In this document: positions 34,218 to 43,265 of the stretch, one piece after another
Layout: the number at the start of each line of letters is the position of its first letter
Numbering within the stretch: position 1 is the stretch's first letter
From: Lethocerus indicus
Lineage: Eukaryota; Arthropoda; Insecta; Hemiptera; Belostomatidae
Length of the DNA: 64,000 bases
Direction: 5' to 3'
Assembly (NCBI GenBank): GCA_019843655.1
Contig: JACDQD010000011.1
Span: 4,072,604-4,136,603, forward strand
The notes under the pieces: generated by a model
What the model saw: the letters and a program-made list of their open reading frames with translations, nothing else
What the model was told of the DNA's origin: nothing
Databases searched by the model: none
Position numbers and translations under genes: made by a program

Positions 34218-34424
34218 GGGGTACCCAAAAGTAATCGATATTTTGACTTTGGAATTCATTTTATTTTGCTAAAAAAGAAACTTTAATTATTAATCTACTA
34301 TATATTCACCAATATTATCGACAACTCTCTGCCACTTTTCCGGTAAATTTTCGATTCCCCTCTTGAAGAACTCCTCAAGACCGAAATACATCTTATCAAA
34401 TTGTTGATTACTTTTGGGTACACC
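34218..34424 (-). mobile_element. Mariner family with transposase 3' remnant, copy 2
   Basis: A 207-bp element flanked by TA (34216-34217, 34425-34426). Termini GGGGTACCCAAAAGTAATCG and the reverse complement of the right end, GGTGTACCCAAAAGTAATCA, match at 18 of 20 positions. The minus strand reads GIENLPEKWQRVVDNIGEYI then VD and stop, the C-terminus of a mariner transposase (family ending G-I-x-L-P-x-R/K-W-x-x-V-x-x-x-G-x-Y-x-x). The 5' two thirds of the gene, including the DDD catalytic residues, is deleted. Confidence 0.85.
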
Positions 34425-34426
34425 TA

Positions 34427-34615
34427 ATACTTAAGACACCAATCAGGAATTTTGTTCTGAATTTCTGCACTCATTTATTTAGTGTTTAAAATCTGTTCAG
34501 TAGAAACAAACGTCTTTGTCCGATCCAAGACTGGAGAACATTGTTGTGCAACGGACGTAAATTTATAGAATCTAATGCGTCAAACCAATAATAATCTATG
34601 AAATTTTATGAATGA
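34427..34615. other. No recognisable gene
   Basis: Spacer between the mariner element and a damaged foldback copy. Confidence 0.45.
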
Positions 34616-34764
34616 CTTTCGGCACTTCGAATTCTTTTCGGGCATCCTCACTGCACTGTCACTGTCACTTGTACTGTGTCTGCACTGAAGACGGCGAACA
34701 GCCGATACCAAGATAGCAGGAGACCAAACCGGCGAAAGGGGACAGAACCCCCGGGGAATCTACA
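34616..34764 (+). mobile_element. Foldback family A, damaged copy 5a
   Basis: Loop in the inverted orientation (gggcatcctcactgcactgt) joined directly to a right arm (cactgaagacggcgaacagc ... gaaaggggacag). Leader and left arm are missing. Confidence 0.65.
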
Positions 34765-34817
34765 ACATATTTTTTATTAAAATATCCGGTATATCTCCCG
34801 TGGGACTGTCTACAATT

Positions 34818-34920
34818 ATACACATTTTGTGCACAACTGAGAGTGATAGTGCAGTGAGGATGCCCGAAAAGAATCAGAAGTGCCGAAAGTGGCTAAAATC
34901 GCTACTGAAGATACGGCAAC
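34818..34920 (+). mobile_element. Foldback family A, damaged copy 5b
   Basis: gtgatagtgcagtgaggatgcc and the start of a right arm (aaatcgctactgaagata). Only 53 bp separates it from copy 5a, so the two may be one broken or doubled insertion. Confidence 0.55.
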
Positions 34921-35511
34921 ATATATTCCATACCGAACTGTCGGCGTTAATACCCCGGGAAGCATTAAGTCCGGGAAATTCGGGAGATTCAGTAAGGCGG
35001 GAACCAATTTCAGGGAGTGTGTGCGGCGGCGACTGCTTGAATTATAGCCACGCTAAGCCTCTCCCTTATGCGTTTACATTCGGTGGGTCCGCGTACGGTG
35101 TCGGGAAAAGAAGGAGGGCGGGAGTTGAAGGGGTAGTTTTGTGTGGTGGTTGGGGCGCTAAATCTTGGATACCAACCCCCTGATAAATACCTGTCCTCGG
35201 GAAACGGCTCCGTATATTTTAAACGCCCCATCCACCTACACCCTATTACCTGGGATTGCTGCAGTTCAATTAGCAAATAACCCTCCCCGCCGCGGGGGGG
35301 CAGAGAGGAAGATTTACTATGGACCGGAAGCTTAAGAGAATGTCTGCTGAACAGTGGATCCGAGATATCTGACCGATGGAATGTGCCCTAACCCATGCGT
35401 TCCATCCTCAACGATAGGAACATCCCAATTTGGATTCACTTTGCGAGTTTATTGTGACCCCGAAAAGGCAAAGAAGTGGAGGTAATCGTGAATATTGAGA
35501 TAGTAGAGTGG
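34921..35511. other. No recognisable gene
   Basis: Overlapping short frames on both strands; nothing recognised. Confidence 0.4.
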
Positions 35512-35700
35512 CCGTTTTGTGGTCTGCAAGGGGTGGGAATACCGTATTCCTCCTCTCGCTGTTTTGGTCTTTTGCTCGCCATTTTCAGTAGCGGTGTTAG
35601 CCACTTCGGACGTTTTTCGGGCATCCCCAGTGCACTGTCCACTATCGCTTGTGTACTGTGCCTGCACTGAAGACGGCGAACAGCCGCAGAAACCGGTCTA
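35512..35700 (+). mobile_element. Foldback family A, copy 6, fused to a LINE
   Basis: Leader (CCGTTTTGTGGTCTGCAAGG), left arm with an internal deletion around the ctagaccggtttcggc segment, inverted-orientation loop, and right arm up to cagaaaccggtcta. The right arm stops at the GGTCTA of the hammerhead-like motif and continues directly as a LINE at 35701. Confidence 0.75.
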
Positions 35701-36168
35701 TACAAATCCATATTAAAACCGATTCGGACTTACGGAATTGAACTATGGGGTTCCGCCAAGAAATCCAACATCGCCCGCATCCAGAGATTCCAGTCAAAAG
35801 TCCTTCTTACCGTCCTTAATGCTCCCCCCGGTATGTTTCTAACCAGACAATCCATAATGACCTCAACATACCGACAGTCGACGAAGTCGCAAAATCCCGG
35901 TTTCTCCTCATCCCAATCCACTCGTTCAACCCTTTTCCTCTCTCACCCATCCATTAACCTCCCCCCCGCGATGGCTTAAACGCCGCTGGCCTAGAGATCT
36001 TCTTAGCCAATAGAATTGCTCTACGAAGCCGTAAACATTGTGAAAAGTGCCGTCATTGGATGGTTTCTTTTATCGAGTCATTCGAGCGAGAAACATACAC
36101 TCAACACTAGTACACATAATTATACTATAATTGATTGTACAAATAAAAATAAAAGGTGAAAAAAAACA
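35701..36168 (+). mobile_element. Jockey-type LINE, 5'-truncated
   Basis: Opens as YKSILKPIRTYGIELWGSAK then KSNIARIQRFQSKVLLTVLN, the best-preserved copy of the post-RT region here. A six-C run at 35822-35827, where other copies have four, shifts the frame. The next frame continues as RYVSNQTIHNDLNIPT then VDEVAKSR. Conserved 3' end (actataattgattgtac, then aaataaaaataaaaggtg and A8) at about 36128-36168. The abrupt 5' end abuts a foldback copy. Confidence 0.8.
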
Positions 36169-39100
36169 TTTAGATTAGGAATCTGCAAGGAGCCTCCGAT
36201 ATGTCGGTAGACATATTCGGGCATCATATTCGGAACATATCCCCCGTGAAACAATTAGCAACGCTTTGTCGTAAATTGTAATTGTCGCGTTATATTGTCG
36301 ACACGCGGCCGGCCGTTCATGATCTCTAGCCGGGTGAATTTGAATTGTGTTTTCGTTGAATTAGGGGACGGCCGCGGTGTCCATTAGGGGCCATTAGCCG
36401 GGCGATACACGGGCCCAACCCCCTACTCGCCCCGCCCCCGCTACCGCCGCCGTCATCACCGCCCCCATCTTCCTAATTATCGGAACATTATTATTACTCG
36501 GTCGAGATTAATCATCTCGCGTTACCTAACGCTCCGGATGCCGCTAACATGGCCTAGGGCCAATTACCTAATGCAAACATCGGAATATCACTCAGTCATT
36601 ACGGCCCCCGATAGGACCAAACCCCCCCCCACCCCCACCCACCCACAGGCGCAATTATTATTCGCATTATTCATATCCGTATCATCTTAGTACAAAGGAG
36701 ACTCGTTAAGTACTAATAATCGTTAAATATTATAGGTTTTTTTTTCAATTATGACGATTCCATCGAGCTACATGCGGTAGGTATTTCCAAAAATCTACAT
36801 TTTGATGACTTTCGATAGGATCCAGAACTTACAGGGTTGGCAGGGGTGCTATTTACCGACGTTTCGGAATTCTTCCTGTACCCATTCTAACTACCAATTA
36901 TACTATTTTTAACTATCGGCAATCTTATCACTATTACTCATTCTTGACGCACTGTTATTTGCGCCAGGAATGGTCTCATGTAAGCGTTAATAGCGTTCGA
37001 TTGTGAAAGCCCACTTTAGTCTAAATAAGCGAAGACAGGATCCCCTACGTTATTTTCAACTGATTATATATATTCGATAATTCTGAAAGTTTCATTTTCC
37101 GAATGGGGCCTATGCCCCGCCGGCCACGCTGCAGGTACCGGCTGAAACGGAAGTCGTTTTACAAATTGGTTTAGTCAGCCTCTGAAAGTGTTTTCGGAGT
37201 TTTTTGTCGGGCGGCATTAACCGCCGTGTGGACCTGCCCCTCCACGAAAAGCCATGAGTTGCCCCCCTCAGCCCCGACATAGTTTTTTTTTCCTCCCTTT
37301 TCGCACAACCGGACCTTTTCCGATTCATTTGTTTCAAGCTCGCAATAAGTTACTGCGATAAGTTTCCGATCTGGTCCCTATACTGGACCGAATAATGAAA
37401 AAAAGGTAAATTTTTGTATGCCTAACATGGACTCGGGGAGTTTCTTATTTTGTCTATAATCGTTTACTATAATCGACCTCGATCCGACAGATAGAACCGC
37501 GGCTAGGACTAAACACGGACTGGATTCTAGAGGGGTCTATAAAATTTCGAATAGAATCTAAAAGAAGAATAAATATTATATGGCGGTTTCCACCGTCGGG
37601 CGGTCGACTGGACCTGACCGTCCCCTAACAGGTGTGTTTTTTCGGTCGTCCCGTATAAAATTGATGGGTGGCCCTCGCAAAAGAGCCGCCTTTGTTTCAG
37701 CCCTCAGCCGACGCTCCACCCCCTAATAAATAGGAGTATTCCGCTCAACCGAAGCGGAGAACCGAAGGGCTTCTCGTTAGGGCTGCGGGGGCGGGCCCTT
37801 TGCGCTATTTTGCCTCGCGGAAAATTCTTTGTGAAAACCCCTTGGCACCACCGAAACCGGTTATCTTTCGGGTAATTGCTTATGTGTAACCTCCCCTCTG
37901 TCCCAAGGATAAACTCGTTCTTTTTTTTCTTTTTTTTAACCATTTTTTCACCGTCTGCCCCCCGCCAAAGGATGGGCCGTCCTGTGTCTCGTTAGCCGTT
38001 GGCTTTATTATGGATTTTAGGACCGCCTATAGAGGGCGAATTTCGACGAAGGGGTGGGATTTTTCTGCCGAACTATCCCCCATCCAACGTAAAATCTCCT
38101 TGTTCCCTTTATGAAACTATACGGCGCTTTTTTATTAGTAACACATTTTTTTCAAGCAATGAAGGGGTAAGCCCTCATCATATCTGCCTAGTTTCAATCA
38201 TCTGATTGATAATACCTGTATTATTGAATGTCCAGGAATCTGAGAGTCGTAGCTTACAATCGCTGTTAAAGTGGCCAGAAATTGTCTATTTTAAAATTTA
38301 AAAAATATACCCCCCTATCGTCTTCTAGTGGAAACGCCCCGTCAGAATCATAAGAGACCTCCTGGAGACCAGACTGGAGGAAACATAAATCTGAAATTCA
38401 GAGTTTTGCCGAATAAAACAAACGGAAAAAATGGCGGGGAAGAAAGGAATTAATTTCAAGTCTCCGAGTGTACCAGACGCGGTTGGCTTCCGGCGGCCAT
38501 GTTTTGTCTATTGCTCCCGTTGTATTGTATTGCATTGTATTTCGCGGGGCCGAAATACAAAACTGCGCAGTGTGGCGGGGGGGGGGGATACGAAAATCGG
38601 AAACAATGCGACTAAAAGGGTAAAATAAAAGTGGCCCCTTCCCCCTCCGAAACTCATGAATCTCCCGCGGCCCTCTGAAAATGGGGTCTCTATTATGTTT
38701 ACAATTGAGTGTACTTTTGGCGCTACCGGCGGTTCAAAGCGCGTTTTTGGAAAAATCTTAATGGAATACCCCCCCCCCTCCAACCCTGGAGGAAATAAAG
38801 GCTTTTTTCGCTCTCGCTCTCTCTCTCTGCTGATTTCCATTCATCGCGTCACACGGCGGCTTGAATTATGACCTCCGACCTATTATTTAATTTGGAGATT
38901 GGAGATTGTCCAATGCCACAACGGCGCATGCGCGAGAGAAAAAAAAGAGATATATATTTGGCCGCACTGCAAAATGTCGGCCGACGGTGTTCAGACCTGT
39001 AGGCTGGAGCCCCCGTTGATATATTTTACTTTTTGAAATATTATCCCGCCGGTTGCTGTGGCCACATTAATAGTGCAGTAACAGTGCGGACACATGCGGC

Positions 39101-40292
39101 ATGTGCGAATAACAGGTATTCCATTAAGTAGTCGCGAAAATAATGCAGTATTGGGTTTGAAATTTTACAACCTGACTTAAACTGAACTGTACCCCCGTCC
39201 ATTAATGGGGAGAAACATTTGAAAATTTAAGGTTAAACAGTGAGTCACCAGGTAGTATTGAGAGGAAAACATTCAGAAATTACTGCCAGGAGAGAGAATG
39301 AGCTGACATTTTATTTGTAAAACGCTCGATTTTATTTCTCCCCTGGGGCGTTAAACGTCGCGACAATTAAAGACGGATCGTTACCGAAGAAATAATTGTT
39401 CCACCCCCCGTGTTTTCCGGGAGATTGTTAATTTTCCCCCAAAACGCGCGATATTCCGCCCAATTTCACAGTCGGGCCTACTGCCGTTACATTTTTAGGA
39501 CTGACGGGGGTGGCTTTCACCCCCAAATTGTCAGTAACATTCCTTGTACGATGGGGAGTGGGAGGCCTGAAAATTAAATTACTTTTACGACCCCTTACGG
39601 GCGATCGTTATAGCTCGGCCCCCTTTAATGTACTGATAATCCGATGCCGAAGTCCGGACAGTTAAGTGCCGAAAAACTTGACGCCGTGGGGGTCGTACCG
39701 TTTTATACAGGTGTAATTCGGCTGCAATTAGCCGGGCGGTAACTGCCTGAGTTTCATTAGGGCGTCGCAATTTTCGCGCGAATCGCCCCTAGGAAGGGGG
39801 CGGCTAAAGGGGGTGAGATTAAAGGGGGGGGGTAGAAGAGGCGATAATAAAACAACGTGGGGGGTGGAAGAGAGTCGGGCACGAAAGGGGATAAAGAAAT
39901 GAAATGCGCGCATATAACGCACAGTGGAATCGGTACAGCGGAATATTATCCCGGTTGTACACAACTTGCGCGAACAATTTCCCAGACGTTTTCATTTCCC
40001 AGGCAATTATAAATACAGTGACCGTGTTGCACCGTTGCAAAAGTAATGCCAACATCGGCAGTTATATTTTGAACGCCTTCCAAATAACGCGTTAGTGTTA
40101 TATAATAATTCAACTATTTAACTGTTTCGATTATATTACTTCACTGTTACTAACCATCTCCCGCAGGATTCATAACGATCGAAGGAATTCCTTCTATAAG
40201 GATACTCCTGAAACCCTGAGGACACAAAAAAACCCCTAAATATTAAATGTTTTCTTCTAGACACTGCCACATTATTTAATATTAACATCAAA
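36169..40292. other. Long stretch without recognisable gene
   Basis: About 4.1 kb. CpG-rich blocks alternate with AT-rich DNA. 36300-36620 has several ATTA-type homeodomain core sites in GC-rich context. C/G runs occur at 36625-36633, 38577-38587 and 38769-38778. A CT run lies at 38815-38828. No exon, repeat family or transposon end recognised. Confidence 0.45.
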
Positions 40293-40395
40293 ACAATTTA
40301 TTTTCTAATTTAATATACCTGTTTTGTGGTCTGCGAGGGGTTGGAATACTGTAGGTTCGTGATGTTTCTGTCTCCTCTCGCTGGTTTGGTCTTTT

Positions 40396-40432
40396 GCTAG
40401 ACCGGTTTCGGCTATTCGCCATCTTCAGTAGC
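40396..40432 (-). ncRNA. Hammerhead-like motif in left arm
   Basis: Minus-strand counterpart of the motif at 40542-40578, with loop gaata in place of gagca. Confidence 0.4.
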
Positions 40433-40541
40433 GGTGTTAGTCACTGTCAGCACTTTGTACTGTCATGCACAGTACACGTGAAAGTGACAGTGCAGTGAGG
40501 ATGCCCAAAAAACATCCAAAGTGCCAACAGTGACTAACACC

Positions 40542-40578
40542 GCTACTGAAGATGGCGAGCAGCCGAAACCGGTCTAGC
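40542..40578 (+). ncRNA. Hammerhead-like motif in right arm
   Basis: In order: GCTA (40542-40545), CTGAAGA (40546-40552), one extra T, GGC-gagca-GCC hairpin (40554-40564), GAAA (40565-40568), ACCGGT palindrome (40568-40573), C40574, then TAGC (40575-40578), complementary to the opening GCTA. This is the order of a type I hammerhead: stem I, CUGANGA, stem II, GAAA, a very short stem III, UH cleavage site, stem I. Two departures: the extra base between the CUGANGA box and stem II, and a stem III without loop, which could form only between two molecules. It may be an inactive derivative. Confidence 0.4.
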
Positions 40579-40623
40579 AAAAGACCAAACCAGCGAGAGG
40601 AGACAGAAACATCACGGACCTAC

Positions 40624-40850
40624 AATTTATTTTCTCTTGTGTGTTTCTGCCAGTGATTGTAAGGTTTTTATTGTTGTAACTTTCCCGATCACCTTAACAA
40701 CATTATGAACAATACAAGTCTAAATACTCAACATACAGAAAACGTAGAATGTCCCGTGGGCCGATATGCATGTATCAAACAACATTTAAGTGTTGTCTAC
40801 AATATACTATGTATATTCAAAAGAAATAAAATACTTGGGGTCGGTATTAA
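40624..40850. other. No recognisable gene
   Basis: Spacer; nothing recognised. Confidence 0.45.
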
Positions 40851-40900
40851 GGTGCCATTGCGTTAACGGGTCGATCCGGGTTCGAATTCCGGTGGCGCTA
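40851..40900 (+). tRNA. tRNA-like fragment (pseudogene or SINE head)
   Basis: A perfect T arm (CCGGG-TTCGAAT-TCCGG, 40876-40892) is followed directly by TGGCGCT (40893-40899), which pairs over 7 bp (two wobbles) with GGTGCCA at 40851-40857. This is exact tRNA acceptor/T-arm geometry with the discriminator base A at 40900. Only 18 nt separate the two, too short for D and anticodon arms, so it is not a functional cytosolic tRNA. A decayed tRNA-derived SINE or a tRNA pseudogene with a deletion is likely. Confidence 0.4.
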
Positions 40901-42659
40901 GGAAAACTTAGATAGAGCGCGCTTTTCTAAGCTCCGATTCTAAGCCCCCCCTTAATTTCTCGCCCCTGCTGTCTCCTTTGCGGTCGTCGGATTGTAATTG
41001 ACTTTCGAAGGGGAATTGTGCCCATAGGGGCCGCCCAATAGCGGCCGGTGCCAGGGAGAGTGATCTATTTCGGTCTACTATTAGATTAGACCTTGACTAT
41101 TCACCAGGGGGAAATTGAAAGGGGAACCCTGACAATGACTCACGGACCTCGAATCAAATATCAGGAAATCATTGGGAAAGAATTACCACCCCCTCAACTT
41201 TACGAAAGTTTAACTAACCTAGAATTCAGTCCGGCGGTATCAACACAATTCTTTCGTTACAACCCCTATTAAGAGGGGTAGAAATTCAATCGTAACTACA
41301 GTAGAGGCTAAACGCTAGGTGATTCACCTAATTGGGTTTACTGTTATTGGTTGTTTTACCTCTGCTGAACTCCGGTCTTTGGATGTTGAGCCAATTATGT
41401 GAACTTATGTTATAAATTATTATAATTCTTGTTAGTAAACAATACCGTAGATTTCGCGTTTTCTGTCTAGTTTTTCGCTAGACCAAAGGTATACTTGTGC
41501 GGCGTCCTGTTTGCACTTGCAATTAAATTTCAGGAAAATCTTATACAAAAAAATGAAAGGATGCCTTACTTATTTACTAGGTAGTTCTTGTGTCCAGTGG
41601 GCTCTAATCTTAATTGAGTGGAATTTCACTTAACATCGAGTTATTCCACAATTTATGAGGAATTTCCAAGGTTTAAACCGGATGAGAGCGGGCAAAAGAT
41701 GGGGGCGTTTAACTGAAATAAATAAAAAAAAAACACACACAAAGGAAGAAGGAAAATAATTTTATTAAAAAAGACTTGTATTAAACGAAGAGTTCAATTT
41801 GCGACAGGGCCCCTGGGGCACAAACTCGCGGTCGTACTCTTATGTCCTCGTTCCCCTTTTCATTTCGTACTTTTCTTGATTGAATTCTGTCTCCCACTTT
41901 TATCTTCCGGCCTTTGCACTCGCGATTTAATCAGAAAACGGCGAACAATTATGATACACAATCCATTTAATGTTGTGTCATAACCAAACCCCCACACGGG
42001 AGGCGACATCATAAGCGTGAAATTTTCAAACTTCGGTTTTTATTAAACCAGAGAGAAAATCCGAGATTTAAGAGAGTTTGCTGTTGTTGTATTAATGTAT
42101 GAAGAAATGTTCTAGTTATCGTGGATGTAAGACTACTGTCAGAAATGTAAGAAACAACATTTTAGGGCTTTACAATGTAAACCTCTCGTGTTCCGCCCGT
42201 GATATTGTCTCCTGTTCTGTATTTATTAATCACAGAATTTTCTTACTGTCTCGTCGACGCGTCAGAGGCGGCGGCGGAGAGGGTCCTCTGGAGGGACGTA
42301 CCTGGAGGCCGGCGGCGGGGGCAACAAAAAAAAAAAATTCCCTAAAAAAGTCTACGAATTAGTTAATGGGCGGGCCCTCTTCCAGCGACCCAATTAAAGT
42401 AATTAAGCCGGAATTGTTCCCGGCCGTTGTTCAACGACCGCTATTAAGAGGTACCTTCCGACTCCACTTCTGCCGTAGGTATGCCACCCCACCCCCAACC
42501 GTTGGTATTCCTCCGAGGACCCCCAAATTAATCGGAATTCAAAAGATACCGACCATTTCTTTTTCTATTAAGGGACGGCGCAGTTATTTCCCTTTCGGCA
42601 TTAGTCTGATCGACGTCTCAATTTAAAGGATCCGAAAGTAACTCCGGGGTGGCCTCGCA
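40901..42659. other. No recognisable gene; weak family A arm tip
   Basis: 41450-41500 (gatttcgcgttttctgtcta, gtttttcgctagacc) resembles a decayed left arm tip of family A. The remainder has no recognised content. Confidence 0.4.
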
Positions 42660-42689
42660 TACCGGACGTCCGTCTTAACATTATAACGA

Positions 42690-43265
42690 TACTCGATAAC
42701 AACCCCCACACGCGACTGAAAAGGGCAGATCTAAATCGTAAATTTGTACTGTTGAGACCTCTTTTGAGAAGGACATCAAAACTTACAATAAACAGCCTGA
42801 CAATACACAAATCCATATTAAAACCGACATGGACTTACGGAATAGAACTACGGGGTTCCGCCAAGAAATTCAACAAAGCCCGCATCCAGAGATTCCAGTC
42901 AAAAGTCCTTCTTACCGTCCTCAATGCTCCCCCCGGTATGTTTCTAACCGAACAATCCACCATGACCTCAACATACCGACAAAAGTCGCAAAGTCCCGGT
43001 TCCCGAAGTTCCACTCCCGCCTTTCTCCTCGTCCTAATCCACTCGTTCAGTCCCTTTCCCCTCTTACCCATCCATTATTCCCCCAGCCAGTGGCCTAGAG
43101 ATCTACTTGGTCCGAAGCCGTAAACTATTTCATGCATTGTGAAAAATACCGTCATTGTATGATTTTTTCTTATCGAGTCATTCAGGCGAGAAACATAAAC
43201 TGAACACTTGTAAACATAATTATGCTATAATTGATTGTACAAAAAAATAAAACAGGAGAAAAAAC
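42690..43265 (+). mobile_element. Jockey-type LINE, 5'-truncated, longest copy
   Basis: Starts around LKRADLNRKFVLLRPLLRRT, reads SILKPTWTYGIELRGSAKKF then RIQRFQSKVLLTVLNAP, shifts frame at the six-C run (about 42930-42935), then RYVSNRTIHHDLNIPT and SRFPKFHSRLSPRPNPL. Ends with the conserved tgctataattgattgtac and an A-rich tail (43239-43265). W and TYGI residues are as expected for Jockey-clade elements. Reverse transcriptase and endonuclease are absent through truncation. Confidence 0.85.

Larger units (their letters stand above)
40307..40621 (+). mobile_element. Foldback retroposon family A, reference copy
   Basis: The most complete copy. Leader 40307-40350 (contains CCTGTTTTGTGGTCTGCGAG). 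Left arm 40351-40456 and right arm 40518-40623 are inverted copies over about 106 bp. The loop is 40457-40517 (61 bp). The duplication ACAATTTATTTTCT lies at 40293-40306 and 40622-40635 (12 bp if the shared AC belongs to the element). A transcript would fold into a long hairpin, a natural dsRNA source. It has no coding capacity, no poly-A tail and no convincing Pol III promoter (ggttggaatac in the leader is a weak B-box resemblance). Confidence 0.92.

Noticed and set aside
40307..40621. Interpretation of family A as a classical DNA foldback transposon
   Set aside because: Target duplications of 12-14 bp of varying length, and an asymmetric leader outside the arms, do not fit a simple cut-and-paste inverted-repeat element.
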